This document shows positions 1 to 8,544 of a DNA stretch of 64,000 nucleotides, one piece after another. Under the pieces are notes generated by a model, which was not told the DNA's origin, did not search any database, and saw nothing but the letters and a program-made list of their open reading frames with translations. Within the stretch, counting starts at the first letter, position 1; every line of letters starts with the position of its first letter. Where the stretch lies: positions 211,114 to 275,113 of the forward strand of contig JBNAIG010000019.1 in NCBI GenBank assembly GCA_050031985.1. Direction: 5' to 3'. This stretch comes from SZUA-368 sp028533045. Its GTDB lineage: Bacteria > Spirochaetota > Spirochaetia > DSM-2461. The translations under genes and the position numbers were made by a program.

Positions 1-527
1 ATGACTTCGACATCGACTACGACCAGCTTCAGGTATTCGGTCTGGAAGCGGGCGCTGTTGCCGCCGGATTCAACCTTCGCGCCGAAGCGGCCTACTACAT
101 GACCGAAGACTACGACGGAAGCGATGAGGACATCATCAACCCCTCCTTCGAGTACGTGATAGGATTCGACCGGAACCTGCCCGTAAGCAACTTGAATCTG
201 AACCTTCAGGCCAACGGTTCCTACACTCTCTTTTACGATGAAATTGAATCGGCCTACGATGTGGAGTACGGCGACGACGAAACGTTCACCCTTATCATCT
301 GTAAACTGTCCGACACCTGGAACCACGAGAAGGTTAAGCCCGAAGTAACCATGATTTACTGCGCCGAAGATCAGTCCGGCCAGATTTCCCCCGCCGTGGC
401 AATGGACGTGGATGGGAACCTCTCTTTTGAAGCGAAGGTAACCATGTTCTGGGGGGATGATGATTCCTTCTTTGGCTATTTTGATGACAACGATTTTCTG
501 GAACTGAACGCCATGTTCAGCTTCTAA
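1..527 (+). CDS. C-terminal part of a probable outer-membrane beta-barrel protein
   Basis: The open frame enters from the left edge (codon phase begins at base 3), so the true start lies outside the window. The Met at 99 is internal, because the same frame and composition continue upstream of it. About 174 residues are visible, rich in Asp, Glu, Asn, Tyr and Phe with alternating polar and hydrophobic residues, and the protein ends in NAMFSF. A terminal Phe after alternating hydrophobics is the usual C-terminal signal of barrels assembled into the outer membrane. There is no transport-specific motif, so the substrate is unknown. A porin-like role is inference. Confidence 0.6.
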   Translation, partial: DFDIDYDQLQVFGLEAGAVAAGFNLRAEAAYYMTEDYDGSDEDIINPSFEYVIGFDRNLPVSNLNLNLQANGSYTLFYDEIESAYDVEYGDDETFTLIICKLSDTWNHEKVKPEVTMIYCAEDQSGQISPAVAMDVDGNLSFEAKVTMFWGDDDSFFGYFDDNDFLELNAMFSF

Positions 528-548
528 AAAATAAACCCCTAAACTTTT

Positions 549-582
549 GGCCCTGTTCTTAACCGAACAGGGCTGCTTTATT
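549..582 (+). terminator. Hairpin terminator after the barrel gene
   Basis: A perfect 9-bp stem (550-558 with 565-573, arm GCCCTGTTC) with a 6-nt loop follows the stop codon at 527 and is followed by a short T-rich tail TGCTTTATTA. It overlaps the last codons of the convergent diguanylate cyclase gene, so it may serve both strands, but the tail is better on the plus strand. Confidence 0.55.
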
Positions 583-1569
583 ACGTCCGGCGTTCTTGGC
601 TTGATAAAGGGCCCGATCGGCCCGTTGGAAGAGATCGCTTGCCGAGTCACCCGGTTTAAATTCCGCCACTCCCAGGCTTGTCGTTATTTGAATGCCCTCT
701 TCGAATTCAATTTGCTCAATGGATTTTCTGAGTTTTTCCGCTATGTTTATGGCTTCCCCTGCTTCTGTTTCGGGAAGAATGACAACCAGCTCATCTCCTC
801 CCCATCGCCCGGCAAAATCGGTATTTCTGAAGAGCGATTTAAAAACAACGGCCGCTTTAACAAGTATCTCGTCGCCCATAAGATGGCCATAGGTATCGTT
901 AATGGTTTTAAAATGATCAATATCGGAAATGATGAGTGAAAAAACCGAATTGTATCTGTTGGCCCGGTTAATTTCGTTTTCCAGGAGGGAATCGATCCGG
1001 TTTCTGTTATAGAGGCCTGTGAGTTTATCGGTTACAACGGCCGCTTCCAGTTCCCTGTAGGCCTCCATTATGGTTCTGGTTTTTTCATTAACCATATTTT
1101 CCAGTTTTTGGGTTATGTTCTCTATCTCTTTTAGGGGATAGGATTCTCCCTCTTCGTGGACATCGGTGGGAAAGGATATGTGCAGATGGGCAATTTCGAC
1201 TTTTTCGTCCTTCGTGAGAGTCATAACCAGAGTTTCTCTTAAATGGTTTAGCGAAAAATCCTGTCCTTGGGCTTGTCCCTTTATGTTTAACTGATAAGCC
1301 GCCACGGCGCAATTCTCAGAGAGGAGAACAACCTTTTTGTTCTGAAGGGAGTAGGTAATTTTTGAGTCTACTTCTTCAATATCTCGCCTGAGCAGATCTT
1401 CGAAGGTTTCCCTTTTATAGGCCGTCTCATCCATACCCGTTCCGAAACCGGTTAGGTTCTCATTGAGCATAGCCCTGGTCCCCTCCAGGTCCCGGTGGAT
1501 AAAGTAGGTGTCCAGGAATCGAACCAGGGCTTCTTCAAATAGCTGCTGCCGTGACTTTGAATGGTTCAT
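559..1569 (-). CDS. Diguanylate cyclase with N-terminal SnoaL/NTF2-like sensor region
   Basis: Cytoplasmic enzyme that should make cyclic di-GMP from two GTP. Residues 1-145 resemble a small SnoaL/NTF2-like alpha+beta domain. A short coiled segment (about 146-178) links it to a GGDEF domain from DKLTGLYNR (181-189), with the metal-binding DIDHFK (216-221) and signature GGDEL (257-261). The last signature residue is Leu instead of Phe, a conservative change. An RxxD inhibitory site (R248-D251) stands five residues before the signature, so product inhibition is expected. No membrane segment is seen; the signal sensed by the N-terminal domain is unknown. It is monocistronic, with a weak ribosome site (AGGA close to ATG). 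Confidence 0.88.
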   Translation of the reverse strand: MNHSKSRQQLFEEALVRFLDTYFIHRDLEGTRAMLNENLTGFGTGMDETAYKRETFEDLLRRDIEEVDSKITYSLQNKKVVLLSENCAVAAYQLNIKGQAQGQDFSLNHLRETLVMTLTKDEKVEIAHLHISFPTDVHEEGESYPLKEIENITQKLENMVNEKTRTIMEAYRELEAAVVTDKLTGLYNRNRIDSLLENEINRANRYNSVFSLIISDIDHFKTINDTYGHLMGDEILVKAAVVFKSLFRNTDFAGRWGGDELVVILPETEAGEAINIAEKLRKSIEQIEFEEGIQITTSLGVAEFKPGDSASDLFQRADRALYQAKNAGRNKAALFG

Positions 1570-1635
1570 GTCCTAAAGTTTAACTCTTTTGTTGGGAATT
1601 TCAAATAAATACTCTTGGACCAGGACCTATGGGTT

Positions 1636-2487
1636 TTAAAGTATGGGCAGCCAGACCTCGGCCCAGTATTCACGCATTTTCTCATCTTTGGGAATGTAGT
1701 ACTCCACCTGGGGCAGTTTTGCCAGTTCATGGCCTGTAGCGGGGAGCCATTCGGCGAAAATGCGGTGCCATGTATCCTGGAGTGCCCGGGGCATGGGGCC
1801 TTTACACTCAAAAATGGCCCACTTGCCTGCGGGGATTTCCCGTTCCTCAAATCGGCCTTTGTCTTGGCCCTTAAAGGGAACCGATACGGAGTAGGTAAAG
1901 GTTTTGTCCGGCTGTTCGTCAAAACAGATCCCGAACATTTTACCGAAGTCGGACGAGTAGTTCCCCAGCTCTTTCGTCACGCCGGCAGCTACGATTTCCT
2001 GCCAGAACCGGGGAATCTCTTCGAAGTTTCTGTTGTCTTCTGTGGTGGTCGTGAGGGAGGTCCCCAATACGCGAAAGGCGTCCTTTTCTTCAATGCGATA
2101 GTTCATCTCAATGTCTCCTTTGATAGAAATTGAGAAGCCTATTTTATGGTAGGATTTGAGCTGATTGGCCTTGCCCTTCACCTGGGAGGGAGAGATGGCG
2201 TGGACCGATTTGAAGGCCCGGGAGAAGGCTTCAGGTGAGGAGTAGCCGTAGTCATAGGCCACATCAATCACTTTCTTTTCCCCGGATATCAAATCTTTTA
2301 CGGCCAGAGTCATCCGTCTCCGACGGATGTACTCGCTTAGGCTGACTCCGGTAACCGCATCGAAGAGTCGGGTAAAATAAAGTCGGCTCAAGCAGGCCTT
2401 GTCACAGAGAACATCCATGTCGATTTCTCCACAGAGGTTTTCTTCTATGTAGTCCACGCAATCGGTCAGTCGCTCAATCCATTTCAT
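1636..2487 (-). CDS. AraC-family regulator with GyrI-like effector-binding domain
   Basis: Transcription factor of the Rob/SoxS-like layout. The N-terminal AraC DNA-binding domain spans about 1-105, with the second helix-turn-helix around residues 76-93 (DVAYDYGYSSPEAFSRAF). The C-terminal GyrI-like small-molecule domain spans about 128-283 and ends in the family-typical YIPKDEKMREYWAEVWLPI. In relatives this domain binds hydrophobic drugs or peptides and switches efflux or stress genes. The start at 2487 has an AAGGAAG ribosome site. No efflux gene is adjacent, so targets are unknown. Confidence 0.88.
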   Translation of the reverse strand: MKWIERLTDCVDYIEENLCGEIDMDVLCDKACLSRLYFTRLFDAVTGVSLSEYIRRRRMTLAVKDLISGEKKVIDVAYDYGYSSPEAFSRAFKSVHAISPSQVKGKANQLKSYHKIGFSISIKGDIEMNYRIEEKDAFRVLGTSLTTTTEDNRNFEEIPRFWQEIVAAGVTKELGNYSSDFGKMFGICFDEQPDKTFTYSVSVPFKGQDKGRFEEREIPAGKWAIFECKGPMPRALQDTWHRIFAEWLPATGHELAKLPQVEYYIPKDEKMREYWAEVWLPIL

Positions 2488-2565
2488 TCAGGCTTCCTTG
2501 AGATAAGGCTAACCGATTCTATCACAGTTCTCATGATAAAATCTGCTCAGTCAAATCAGCAAGGA

Positions 2566-3453
2566 CTACTCTTCTTCCCAAAGTACCAAGAGCGATGACA
2601 GGCACATATCTTCCCAGCTTGTTCCCGGGTAAACCGATTTAACGGAAATCTCAATTCCCCTGTTCCAATCCCACGGGCCTACCGGTAGTATGACCGGTTC
2701 CCGCTCGTCGGGGAGAGTAAAGACAAGAGATTCTTGACCGGGGGAAGAGAGTTCTATTTCTTCGGGACGGGCGTTTTTCTCAAAGAGATCGGCCCGGCGG
2801 TAAACCCCGTTAAAGATTATGACTCTTTTTACCAGAAAATCCCATTCGTAGGAAGGTCGTATAGAGAGTGTGCTTCCCTCACCTTTTCCCGTCTCGCCTT
2901 CTGCCCAAAAATCGGAGAGACTCACATCGGGGGTTATGTTGCTTGCCGAATAAGTTATAGGACCGCTCGAGAGTTGTTCTGTGAGCTCCGAACTGGCGGT
3001 GACTTCATAGCTTTCCGAATAGAGGGGAGAGTTTGTGCCGGGGAGATCGGAGAAGATTTCCAGGATCTCCTTGTCATTATAGAGAATGAGAATGTCCCCG
3101 GAGAAAAGATATTTGGCTGTGGATTTCTGGTCTGTCGGGTCTTGCCATCCTAGGGGGTTGTAGAATTCTTTTTGCCGGTAGTTCAGGTTAATCGTGCCGT
3201 ATTCATGCCGCCCGAAAGGGGTTTCGACCACTCGAATATTATCCGTACTGTAGCTACCTTCCCGGTCTGTCAGGGATTCTCCCCCTTCCTGCGTCCAGTG
3301 GTATTCGCCTGCCGTGCCAAATTCGGCTTCCGTCATTGACGGATCGGGGAATGATACGAGTTGAAAGGAACGGCCTGCAAAGGATGGTTCGGCCCCTAAA
3401 TTCAGTGCAAAAAATACAACGTATAATGTTAATAAGTGATATCTTTTTATCAT
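2566..3453 (-). CDS. Secreted protein with NADase-type glycan-binding (discoidin-like) domain
   Basis: 295-residue protein with an N-terminal signal peptide (hydrophobic 6-20, then AEPSFAG). The C-terminal half reads like the discoidin-like NADase-type glycan-binding domain: a W-x-EG-x-G-x-GEG segment near 183-192, an NGVYRR segment, an N-A-R-x-E-E-I-E-L strand, and VYPGTSWEDMCLSSLLV at the end, matching the family pattern of a Y-x-G turn followed by acidic residues and a final strand. The N-terminal half is unrecognised. Only 7 bp separate it from the upstream antiporter gene, so it is probably the last gene of the EIIA-antiporter operon. Domain call from memory of the family; moderate certainty. 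Confidence 0.55.
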   Translation of the reverse strand: MIKRYHLLTLYVVFFALNLGAEPSFAGRSFQLVSFPDPSMTEAEFGTAGEYHWTQEGGESLTDREGSYSTDNIRVVETPFGRHEYGTINLNYRQKEFYNPLGWQDPTDQKSTAKYLFSGDILILYNDKEILEIFSDLPGTNSPLYSESYEVTASSELTEQLSSGPITYSASNITPDVSLSDFWAEGETGKGEGSTLSIRPSYEWDFLVKRVIIFNGVYRRADLFEKNARPEEIELSSPGQESLVFTLPDEREPVILPVGPWDWNRGIEISVKSVYPGTSWEDMCLSSLLVLWEEE

Positions 3454-3460
3454 GTAATTC

Positions 3461-5143
3461 CTATCCTAAGGCATCGGCCTTGCTTTTCATCTCCATCACC
3501 TGGAGGCTTAGTTTCTTGCGGGCGGTACGCTCTTCCAGAATCCCCAGGCAATTCCCTTCTTTATCGGTAAGTGAGAGAAAATCACGATTGTTTTTTTTCA
3601 TAAGCCCAAAGGCTTCTTCCGCCGGAGCTTCCACGGGGCAGGTCCCCATAAGGGGCAGCATTATATCGTGGGCCAAAAGGAAGGGGGAGAGCTCGGAGGC
3701 CACAAAGGTATCCTTAAGATTGTCTATGGTGATGATGCCTATAACTTTATGATCCCGGTTAACAACGGGATAGACCAGATCGTCCTGATCGGAGAAAATA
3801 TGAAGGATATCTTCGATCGTTCGGTTCTCTTCTATCATGGTAGTGTTGGTCATCAGGTCCTTGGCCTTGCTTCGGGCGATCAGGTCCTCTTCGGTAATGT
3901 TCAGCCCCGTTTCCCCCGCCTTGTCCACGGCGTATTTAACGCTGGGCGGTCCCAGGAGCTGTACCACGAAGGTTGTGGTGGTAACGACCATAACGATGAT
4001 GCTCCCCAGGGGCTCGGGGAAGGTCTGTCCGGCAATAACAGAAAGACCTACGGCCACACCGGCCTGGCTGAGGAGACAGAAGGGGAGGTACTTTTTAACC
4101 GTTTCCGGAGCTTTTGAGACAACCGCACCCATGGTGGCTCCCAGGAACTTTCCTCCCGTTCGTCCTACCAGAAAGAGAGCGGCCAGAATGGCCACCAGGC
4201 CGTTAATCTGGCTCACATCCATTTTGGCGCCCACCATGACAAAGAAGAGCACGTAGATGGGAGGAGTAAATTTTTCTACCAGACCAAAGAGGTTCTTACT
4301 TTTCTTGGGGGAGTAGTTAACCATGAAGAACCCCATGGCCATGGCGCAGAGAATGGTGTCCAGGTCCAATACCTCACTCAGCCCAATGATGAGCAGTATG
4401 ATTCCCAGGGAGAAGACAAGGGTCTTGTCGTCATCGATATAGCCCCGAATCAGCTTGGAAAGCCCCCATCCCATGAGGGACCCAATCAGGATAGATCCGC
4501 CGATTTCCCACAGAAGCAAAAGAAGGCTCATGCCCAATCCGGCTGTGGCAGTTCCCATAAGAGCTCCCGCCACGCTGGTGGCTACCGCAAAAAGCAACAG
4601 CGCCACTCCGTCGTCCATGGCCACCAGACCCAGGACCGTGGATGTGAGGGGCCCCCGGGTTTTATTCTCCCAGAGGACATCTGTGGTCGCCGCCGGGGCC
4701 GTAGCCGAGGAAATTGCACCGAGAAGAAGCCCCAGAGCCAGGGCCAGGTTAAAGTCCTTGAAAATAAAATAGGCTCCAAAGGTAACCAGTGTCCCAACCA
4801 CAAGAAAGGCTCCCATGGCTTCCAGAATCAGAATCCAGGCGAACTGGCTTCCGTATTTTTTGAGGGTTTTGATCTTTAGCTCCCCCCCTATCATGAAGCC
4901 GATAAGGGCCAGGGCAAAGGAGCTGAATCCTTCCAGGTCGGCAATGGACCTGGTGGTAATCAATTTAAAACCGGACTGTCCCAGGATAATTCCAATGGCA
5001 ATGTAGCCGACTACCTGGGGAATTTTCAGGCGCTGGAAAAGCCGTCCCCCCGCAGACCCGAGGAAAAGGACCAATCCCAGGAGAAGGATTATGTTAAAAT
5101 GCTCCGGTGAGAAGGACTGGAGGATGTGGTTAAACTCATTCAT
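3461..5143 (-). CDS. CPA2-type cation:proton antiporter with C-terminal CBS pair
   Basis: Inner-membrane monovalent cation/H+ exchanger of the Kef/NapA type. About 12 hydrophobic segments fill residues 15-410, including the conserved early LKIPQVVGYIAIGIILGQSG segment and an intramembrane region with VAMDDGVALLLFA where CPA2 proteins carry the transport Asp pair. After the membrane domain come two CBS-like repeats (about 425-545: DLMTNTTMIEENRTIEDIL, then HDIMLPLMGTCPVEAPAEEA), which in other proteins bind adenine nucleotides. There is no TrkA-N domain. The gene starts 2 bp after the EIIA gene ends, so the two are translationally linked. Exchange of Na+ or K+ is not decided by sequence. Confidence 0.85.
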   Translation of the reverse strand: MNEFNHILQSFSPEHFNIILLLGLVLFLGSAGGRLFQRLKIPQVVGYIAIGIILGQSGFKLITTRSIADLEGFSSFALALIGFMIGGELKIKTLKKYGSQFAWILILEAMGAFLVVGTLVTFGAYFIFKDFNLALALGLLLGAISSATAPAATTDVLWENKTRGPLTSTVLGLVAMDDGVALLLFAVATSVAGALMGTATAGLGMSLLLLLWEIGGSILIGSLMGWGLSKLIRGYIDDDKTLVFSLGIILLIIGLSEVLDLDTILCAMAMGFFMVNYSPKKSKNLFGLVEKFTPPIYVLFFVMVGAKMDVSQINGLVAILAALFLVGRTGGKFLGATMGAVVSKAPETVKKYLPFCLLSQAGVAVGLSVIAGQTFPEPLGSIIVMVVTTTTFVVQLLGPPSVKYAVDKAGETGLNITEEDLIARSKAKDLMTNTTMIEENRTIEDILHIFSDQDDLVYPVVNRDHKVIGIITIDNLKDTFVASELSPFLLAHDIMLPLMGTCPVEAPAEEAFGLMKKNNRDFLSLTDKEGNCLGILEERTARKKLSLQVMEMKSKADALG

Positions 5144-5145
5144 GG

Positions 5146-5595
5146 CTATTCTCCCGCTATCAGTTTGAGGATTTCTTCGCCTGCCGCCGCCTTTATCAAG
5201 GCTTCCCGGCGGGATTCGTCCTTGAGCTTTTCCATAATTTGGGAGAGGAGGCGGATATGCTGTTTATGCTGATTTTCCCCTGCCACAATCATAACGACAA
5301 GGTTCACCGGAATCCCGTCGATGCTTTCGTAATCGTTTATCCCCTCCGGGCAGACGCCCAGGGCGGCGACGGGCTGTTCCACACCTTTATAGCGAATATG
5401 GGGGACGGCTATACCCATCCCTATACCGGTGCTCATAAGCTGTTCCCGGTAGAATATCTCCCGCTTGAGCTCCTCTTCTCCTGTGGCACGTTTGGTGGCG
5501 AGCAGATTATCCATTAGTTCAATAAGAGCTTCGGTTTTCGTTTTTTCTTGCAGAACAAGGCAGTTTTCCTTGTGGAAAATAGTATTCAGGTCCAT
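5146..5595 (-). CDS. PTS EIIA-like protein (fructose/mannitol, PtsN type)
   Basis: 149-residue EIIA domain of the fructose/mannitol class. The phosphorylatable His is visible in GMGIAVPHIR (H66), and STGIGMGIA precedes it as in active family members. No EIIB or EIIC domain is attached or nearby. It is the first gene of an operon with the CBS antiporter (2-bp gap) and has a good GAGAGGGG ribosome site. The context points to regulation, as known for PtsN which controls potassium transport in enterobacteria, with phosphorylation state tuning the antiporter; that is inference. Confidence 0.85.
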   Translation of the reverse strand: MDLNTIFHKENCLVLQEKTKTEALIELMDNLLATKRATGEEELKREIFYREQLMSTGIGMGIAVPHIRYKGVEQPVAALGVCPEGINDYESIDGIPVNLVVMIVAGENQHKQHIRLLSQIMEKLKDESRREALIKAAAGEEILKLIAGE

Positions 5596-5747
5596 AAATC
5601 CCCTCTCTCTAGGCTATTTTAGATCATTATGTCCTTAAAAGTCCTTTTATGTCTATGCTTTATCCTCCTCTGATTTTAAATTTAAACTTTTTCTTAATTT
5701 GCGTTTAAGAGACTTGTCTATCTCACTTTAATATATTAAAACATATA

Positions 5748-5767
5748 CATACCAACCGGTCGGTATG
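5748..5767. promoter_or_regulatory. TetR-type operator, autoregulatory
   Basis: A 20-bp palindrome CATACCAACCGGTCGGTATG with a single mismatched base pair lies between the promoter region and the ribosome site of the TetR gene at 5776. The core ACCGACCGGTCGGT is the form seen at many TetR-family operators. An AT-rich stretch with TATATTAAAA precedes it. Placement 8 bp upstream of the start codon predicts autorepression. Confidence 0.75.
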
Positions 5768-5775
5768 GAGGTAAA

Positions 5776-6366
5776 ATGGATACCAGAGAGAATATTTTAG
5801 ATTTGACATTCAGGACGCTTCTGGAAGAGGGATATGAGAAGGTCTCCCTTAATAGCTTGATTCGAAAATCCCGATTAACCAAGGGAGCTTTCTATCATTA
5901 CTTCCAAAGCAAGGATGAATTGATCGAGGAGGTCATCAACACCTATTTAATCAGTCAGATTGAGCAATTTGCCAGGGAGCTTGAGAAGGGGAAAGGAAGT
6001 ACAACAGAGAAACTTTCTTCTATGGCGGAAAGAATTGAAATTATTTTGGGGCACCTTTTTCCTTCCGGTTCGGAAGAACAGGTTTCCGATTTCTTTTCCT
6101 TACTGATGGGAGTGGCCCGTGACAATGAAAATATACGGAAGATGGAAAAGAGAACGGCTCAAACAATCATAACTTTCATTTGTCACATTATTGATGAAGG
6201 CAAGGCTGGAGGAGCCGTAAGAGATGAGGTGGAGGCAAAAGAAACAGCCCGTTTGATCTATTACAGTGTGAGGGGAACCATGATGGAGTGGGCCCTTCAC
6301 AAGGAGGGATCTCTTAGGGAAAGGCTTGATGGAACCATAAAGGGCTTTTTATCGCTTATAGGTTAA
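5776..6366 (+). CDS. TetR/AcrR-family transcriptional regulator
   Basis: 196-residue one-component repressor. The N-terminal helix-turn-helix is clear: SLNSLIRKSRLTKGAFYHYF (about 25-44) followed by SKDELIEEV. The C-terminal ligand domain is helical, without recognisable ligand residues. A GGAGG ribosome site is partly embedded in the operator at 5748-5767. The next gene (6408, same strand, 41 bp away) encodes an Fe-S protein and is the likely co-regulated target. Inducer unknown. Confidence 0.9.
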   Translation: MDTRENILDLTFRTLLEEGYEKVSLNSLIRKSRLTKGAFYHYFQSKDELIEEVINTYLISQIEQFARELEKGKGSTTEKLSSMAERIEIILGHLFPSGSEEQVSDFFSLLMGVARDNENIRKMEKRTAQTIITFICHIIDEGKAGGAVRDEVEAKETARLIYYSVRGTMMEWALHKEGSLRERLDGTIKGFLSLIG

Positions 6367-6407
6367 AGCGGCTCTGAAGTCGTTTAATTAAAAAAAGGAT
6401 TTAAAAT

Positions 6408-7463
6408 ATGTTGGGAAAGCAAGAAGATATTTATACTGAGTTTATCTCTCATTACAAGGAAAAAGTCGTAACCTGTGCAGAGGATTCTCCCATGCAGGGA
6501 TTTGAGTATTTCGACTGCCGGGAGTACAGGACAAAAATCAATGATAATACTCCTCTTATTGTAAAAAAGCTTACTTCCAATGGGGTAAAAGGTTTCTTCT
6601 CCGTGGCAAAAATAATGAAGGGCTGTATGGGGATGATGTTAAAAGCGACAAATCGTTCCTATAAAGAATTGGAACCATACTTGAGTGATCTGGAGAAGGG
6701 AAAGGCTGTGGAAAGGACCGAGCATCCTCTTTTGGCCGATTATCCCAATAAGGATTTATGGGATGAGTTAAACCGTTATGCCTGGGACAGGTGGCGAATC
6801 CTTTTAGGTTTTACCGAATTGACCGATCAGTTTGTTTTTAAGGGAAAATCGGTACTGTTCAGTCATGCCCTTGTTTGTATCCAGGAAATGGATAAGGAAA
6901 AGATTGATCAGGCCCCCGACTATCCTGCCGGGGAAGAGGTTTTAGGGGTATATCGAGATTTGGGGGTGGCGGTAAATGATATAGCCCTTTGGCTTCGGAC
7001 GAGAGGTATCCGTTCTCAGGCAAATCATCCCTTGGGTGGGTTAACCAATACGTCGCCCTTGGCAGCGAAGGCCGGTATGGGGTGGCAAGGTTGCAACGGC
7101 CTGTTAATTACTCCCCAATTCGGGCAAAGATTACGAATCGCTCCGGTTTTTATAGAGGGACAGTTTTTTGAGTATACCGATAGCAGGGAACACGATTGGA
7201 TTGAAGCATTTTGTGCCAAATGCGGCAAGTGTCTAAGAAGTTGTCCTACCGGGGCCATCTACAAAGAAAAAGTTGACTCCCAACGAGATGTACCCGGCAT
7301 AGACTCTATTCGAACATGCATTGATCGGGAAAAATGTTTTCCCTACTTTAACAAAACCTTAGGCTGCTCTGTATGTGTTAAAGTTTGTCCCTTCTCTCAA
7401 GGTCCCGATCGCTATGAAAAACTTAAGAAGGCTACTTTGAGAACTAAATCTCAATCCCGATAA
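6408..7463 (+). CDS. Epoxyqueuosine reductase/reductive-dehalogenase-like 4Fe-4S protein
   Basis: 351 residues. The N-terminal and middle parts resemble the QueG/reductive dehalogenase fold, with the conserved stretch SPLAAKAGMGWQGCNGLLIT and then GQRLRIAPVF. A double 4Fe-4S cluster region follows: CAKCGKCLRSCP (C269, C272, C275, C279), C304, C310 and CSVCVKVCP (C320, C323, C327). It lacks the usual QueG N-terminal signature and is longer before the core, so tRNA epoxyqueuosine reduction is not established; many relatives in anaerobes have unknown redox roles. It follows a TetR gene, as is common for this subgroup. Its 3' end overlaps the convergent ferritin/VIT gene by 20 bp. Confidence 0.7.
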   Translation: MLGKQEDIYTEFISHYKEKVVTCAEDSPMQGFEYFDCREYRTKINDNTPLIVKKLTSNGVKGFFSVAKIMKGCMGMMLKATNRSYKELEPYLSDLEKGKAVERTEHPLLADYPNKDLWDELNRYAWDRWRILLGFTELTDQFVFKGKSVLFSHALVCIQEMDKEKIDQAPDYPAGEEVLGVYRDLGVAVNDIALWLRTRGIRSQANHPLGGLTNTSPLAAKAGMGWQGCNGLLITPQFGQRLRIAPVFIEGQFFEYTDSREHDWIEAFCAKCGKCLRSCPTGAIYKEKVDSQRDVPGIDSIRTCIDREKCFPYFNKTLGCSVCVKVCPFSQGPDRYEKLKKATLRTKSQSR

Positions 7464-8310
7464 AAACCCGCACCAGAACCCCGATTCCAAAGGAGAGGGC
7501 GGAAACACCCAGGCTCAGTCCGGCCATCTCCAGGAAGTGTTTGATAAAGGACATCTCCTTGGCAACGGAGATATAGAAGTTGAATACGGCAATAATCAAA
7601 ACGGCAATTCCCAGAGTCACGCCCAGAGCGGCTATAAAGTTTTCCATAAGCAGGAAGGGGAGAACCAGAAGTATTACTGTTATAATGTAGGCCATCCCCG
7701 TGTAAACCGAGGCGGTAAAGGCCTTGCTGCTGTTCTCTTCTGCCCGGTGGGAGAGGAATTCGGAGGACGCCATGGAGAGTGAGGCGGCAATACCCGTAAT
7801 AAGACCGGTAAGGGCAATAAGATGGGTGTTCTGAAAGGCGAAGGTATAACCGGCCAGAGCCCCTGTTAACTCTACCAGAGCGTCATTCAGTCCCAGAACG
7901 ATGGAGCCCACATATTCCAGTCGCTCTTCCTGAATCATCTTAAGGAGCTCCTGTTCGTGGCGCTCTTCATCGGCCAGAATCTTTTGGAAGCCGTCAATTT
8001 CATTTATCTCTTTGCTATAGGTTTTTTGGGCGGCTTCTTCCAGCTTTTCCACCATTTTAAGAACAAAGGTAAGCCCCAGAACGCGGGCGCAGATAACTAC
8101 GAAGCGGGCATAGAAACGATTCGGTTTTACATCGACACCGGAGAACTTCTTGAACATTTCATAGTGCTGGGCCTCGTCCCGGGAGAATTGTTCCAGAATC
8201 TTTCTGTTGTTCTCATCTTTTTCTATCTTTGCGAGCCTGCCGTAGAAGATACTGGCTGTGATCTCCTCTTTCTGAAACTGTTTGAGCATTTTTAGCTTTT
8301 TGCCGTCCAT
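7444..8310 (-). CDS. Ferritin-like/VIT1 fusion iron transporter (MbfA/Erv type)
   Basis: Membrane protein for iron (or manganese) export. Residues 1-150 form a ferritin-like diiron domain: E-x-x-A near EEITASIFYGRLA, then DEAQHYEMF, then a second pair in DEERHEQELL. The C-terminal half is a VIT1/CCC1 domain with about five membrane segments (IVLGLNDALVELTGALAG onward, and MASSEFLSHRAEENS). The ATG at 8310 is preferred over an upstream GTG at 8346 because AAGGGAGAGA sits directly before it. Relatives protect cells from iron and peroxide stress. Converges on the Fe-S gene upstream with a 20-bp overlap. Confidence 0.85.
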   Translation of the reverse strand: MDGKKLKMLKQFQKEEITASIFYGRLAKIEKDENNRKILEQFSRDEAQHYEMFKKFSGVDVKPNRFYARFVVICARVLGLTFVLKMVEKLEEAAQKTYSKEINEIDGFQKILADEERHEQELLKMIQEERLEYVGSIVLGLNDALVELTGALAGYTFAFQNTHLIALTGLITGIAASLSMASSEFLSHRAEENSSKAFTASVYTGMAYIITVILLVLPFLLMENFIAALGVTLGIAVLIIAVFNFYISVAKEMSFIKHFLEMAGLSLGVSALSFGIGVLVRVFIGIEI

Positions 8311-8476
8311 TCTCTCTCCCTTAATCCTTTTGCTCAATCCTACCACCGGCGCCCAAGGACTGTCTATAGACTTTTATTAAGAAGGGCATGGCTGGAGTGG
8401 CTTAAGACAGCAGGGAATAGTGTATTTACACTATCATGACTGGCCTAATGATCTAATCGCCTTTTTGATGAATTTA

Positions 8477-8505
8477 TTGTCACTTTTGACAAACGGCTCT
8501 ATAAT
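8477..8505 (+). promoter_or_regulatory. Sigma-70 promoter with overlapping inverted repeat
   Basis: TTGTCA (8477-8482), 17-bp spacer, TATAAT (8500-8505), about 40 bp before the first start codon of the oxidoreductase operon. The -35 box is the left arm of a perfect inverted repeat TTGTCA-CTTT-TGACAA (8477-8492), which would block polymerase if bound by a regulator. The promoter is strong by sequence; the operator is inference. Confidence 0.7.
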
Positions 8506-8544
8506 GTCAATATAAACTTTATAGACCAACTCCAGGGAGTGTTC

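Noticed and set aside
7444..7463. Frameshift or assembly error where the Fe-S and ferritin-VIT genes overlap
   Set aside because: Both proteins end normally; a 20-bp convergent overlap is acceptable and several other gene pairs here overlap at their ends.
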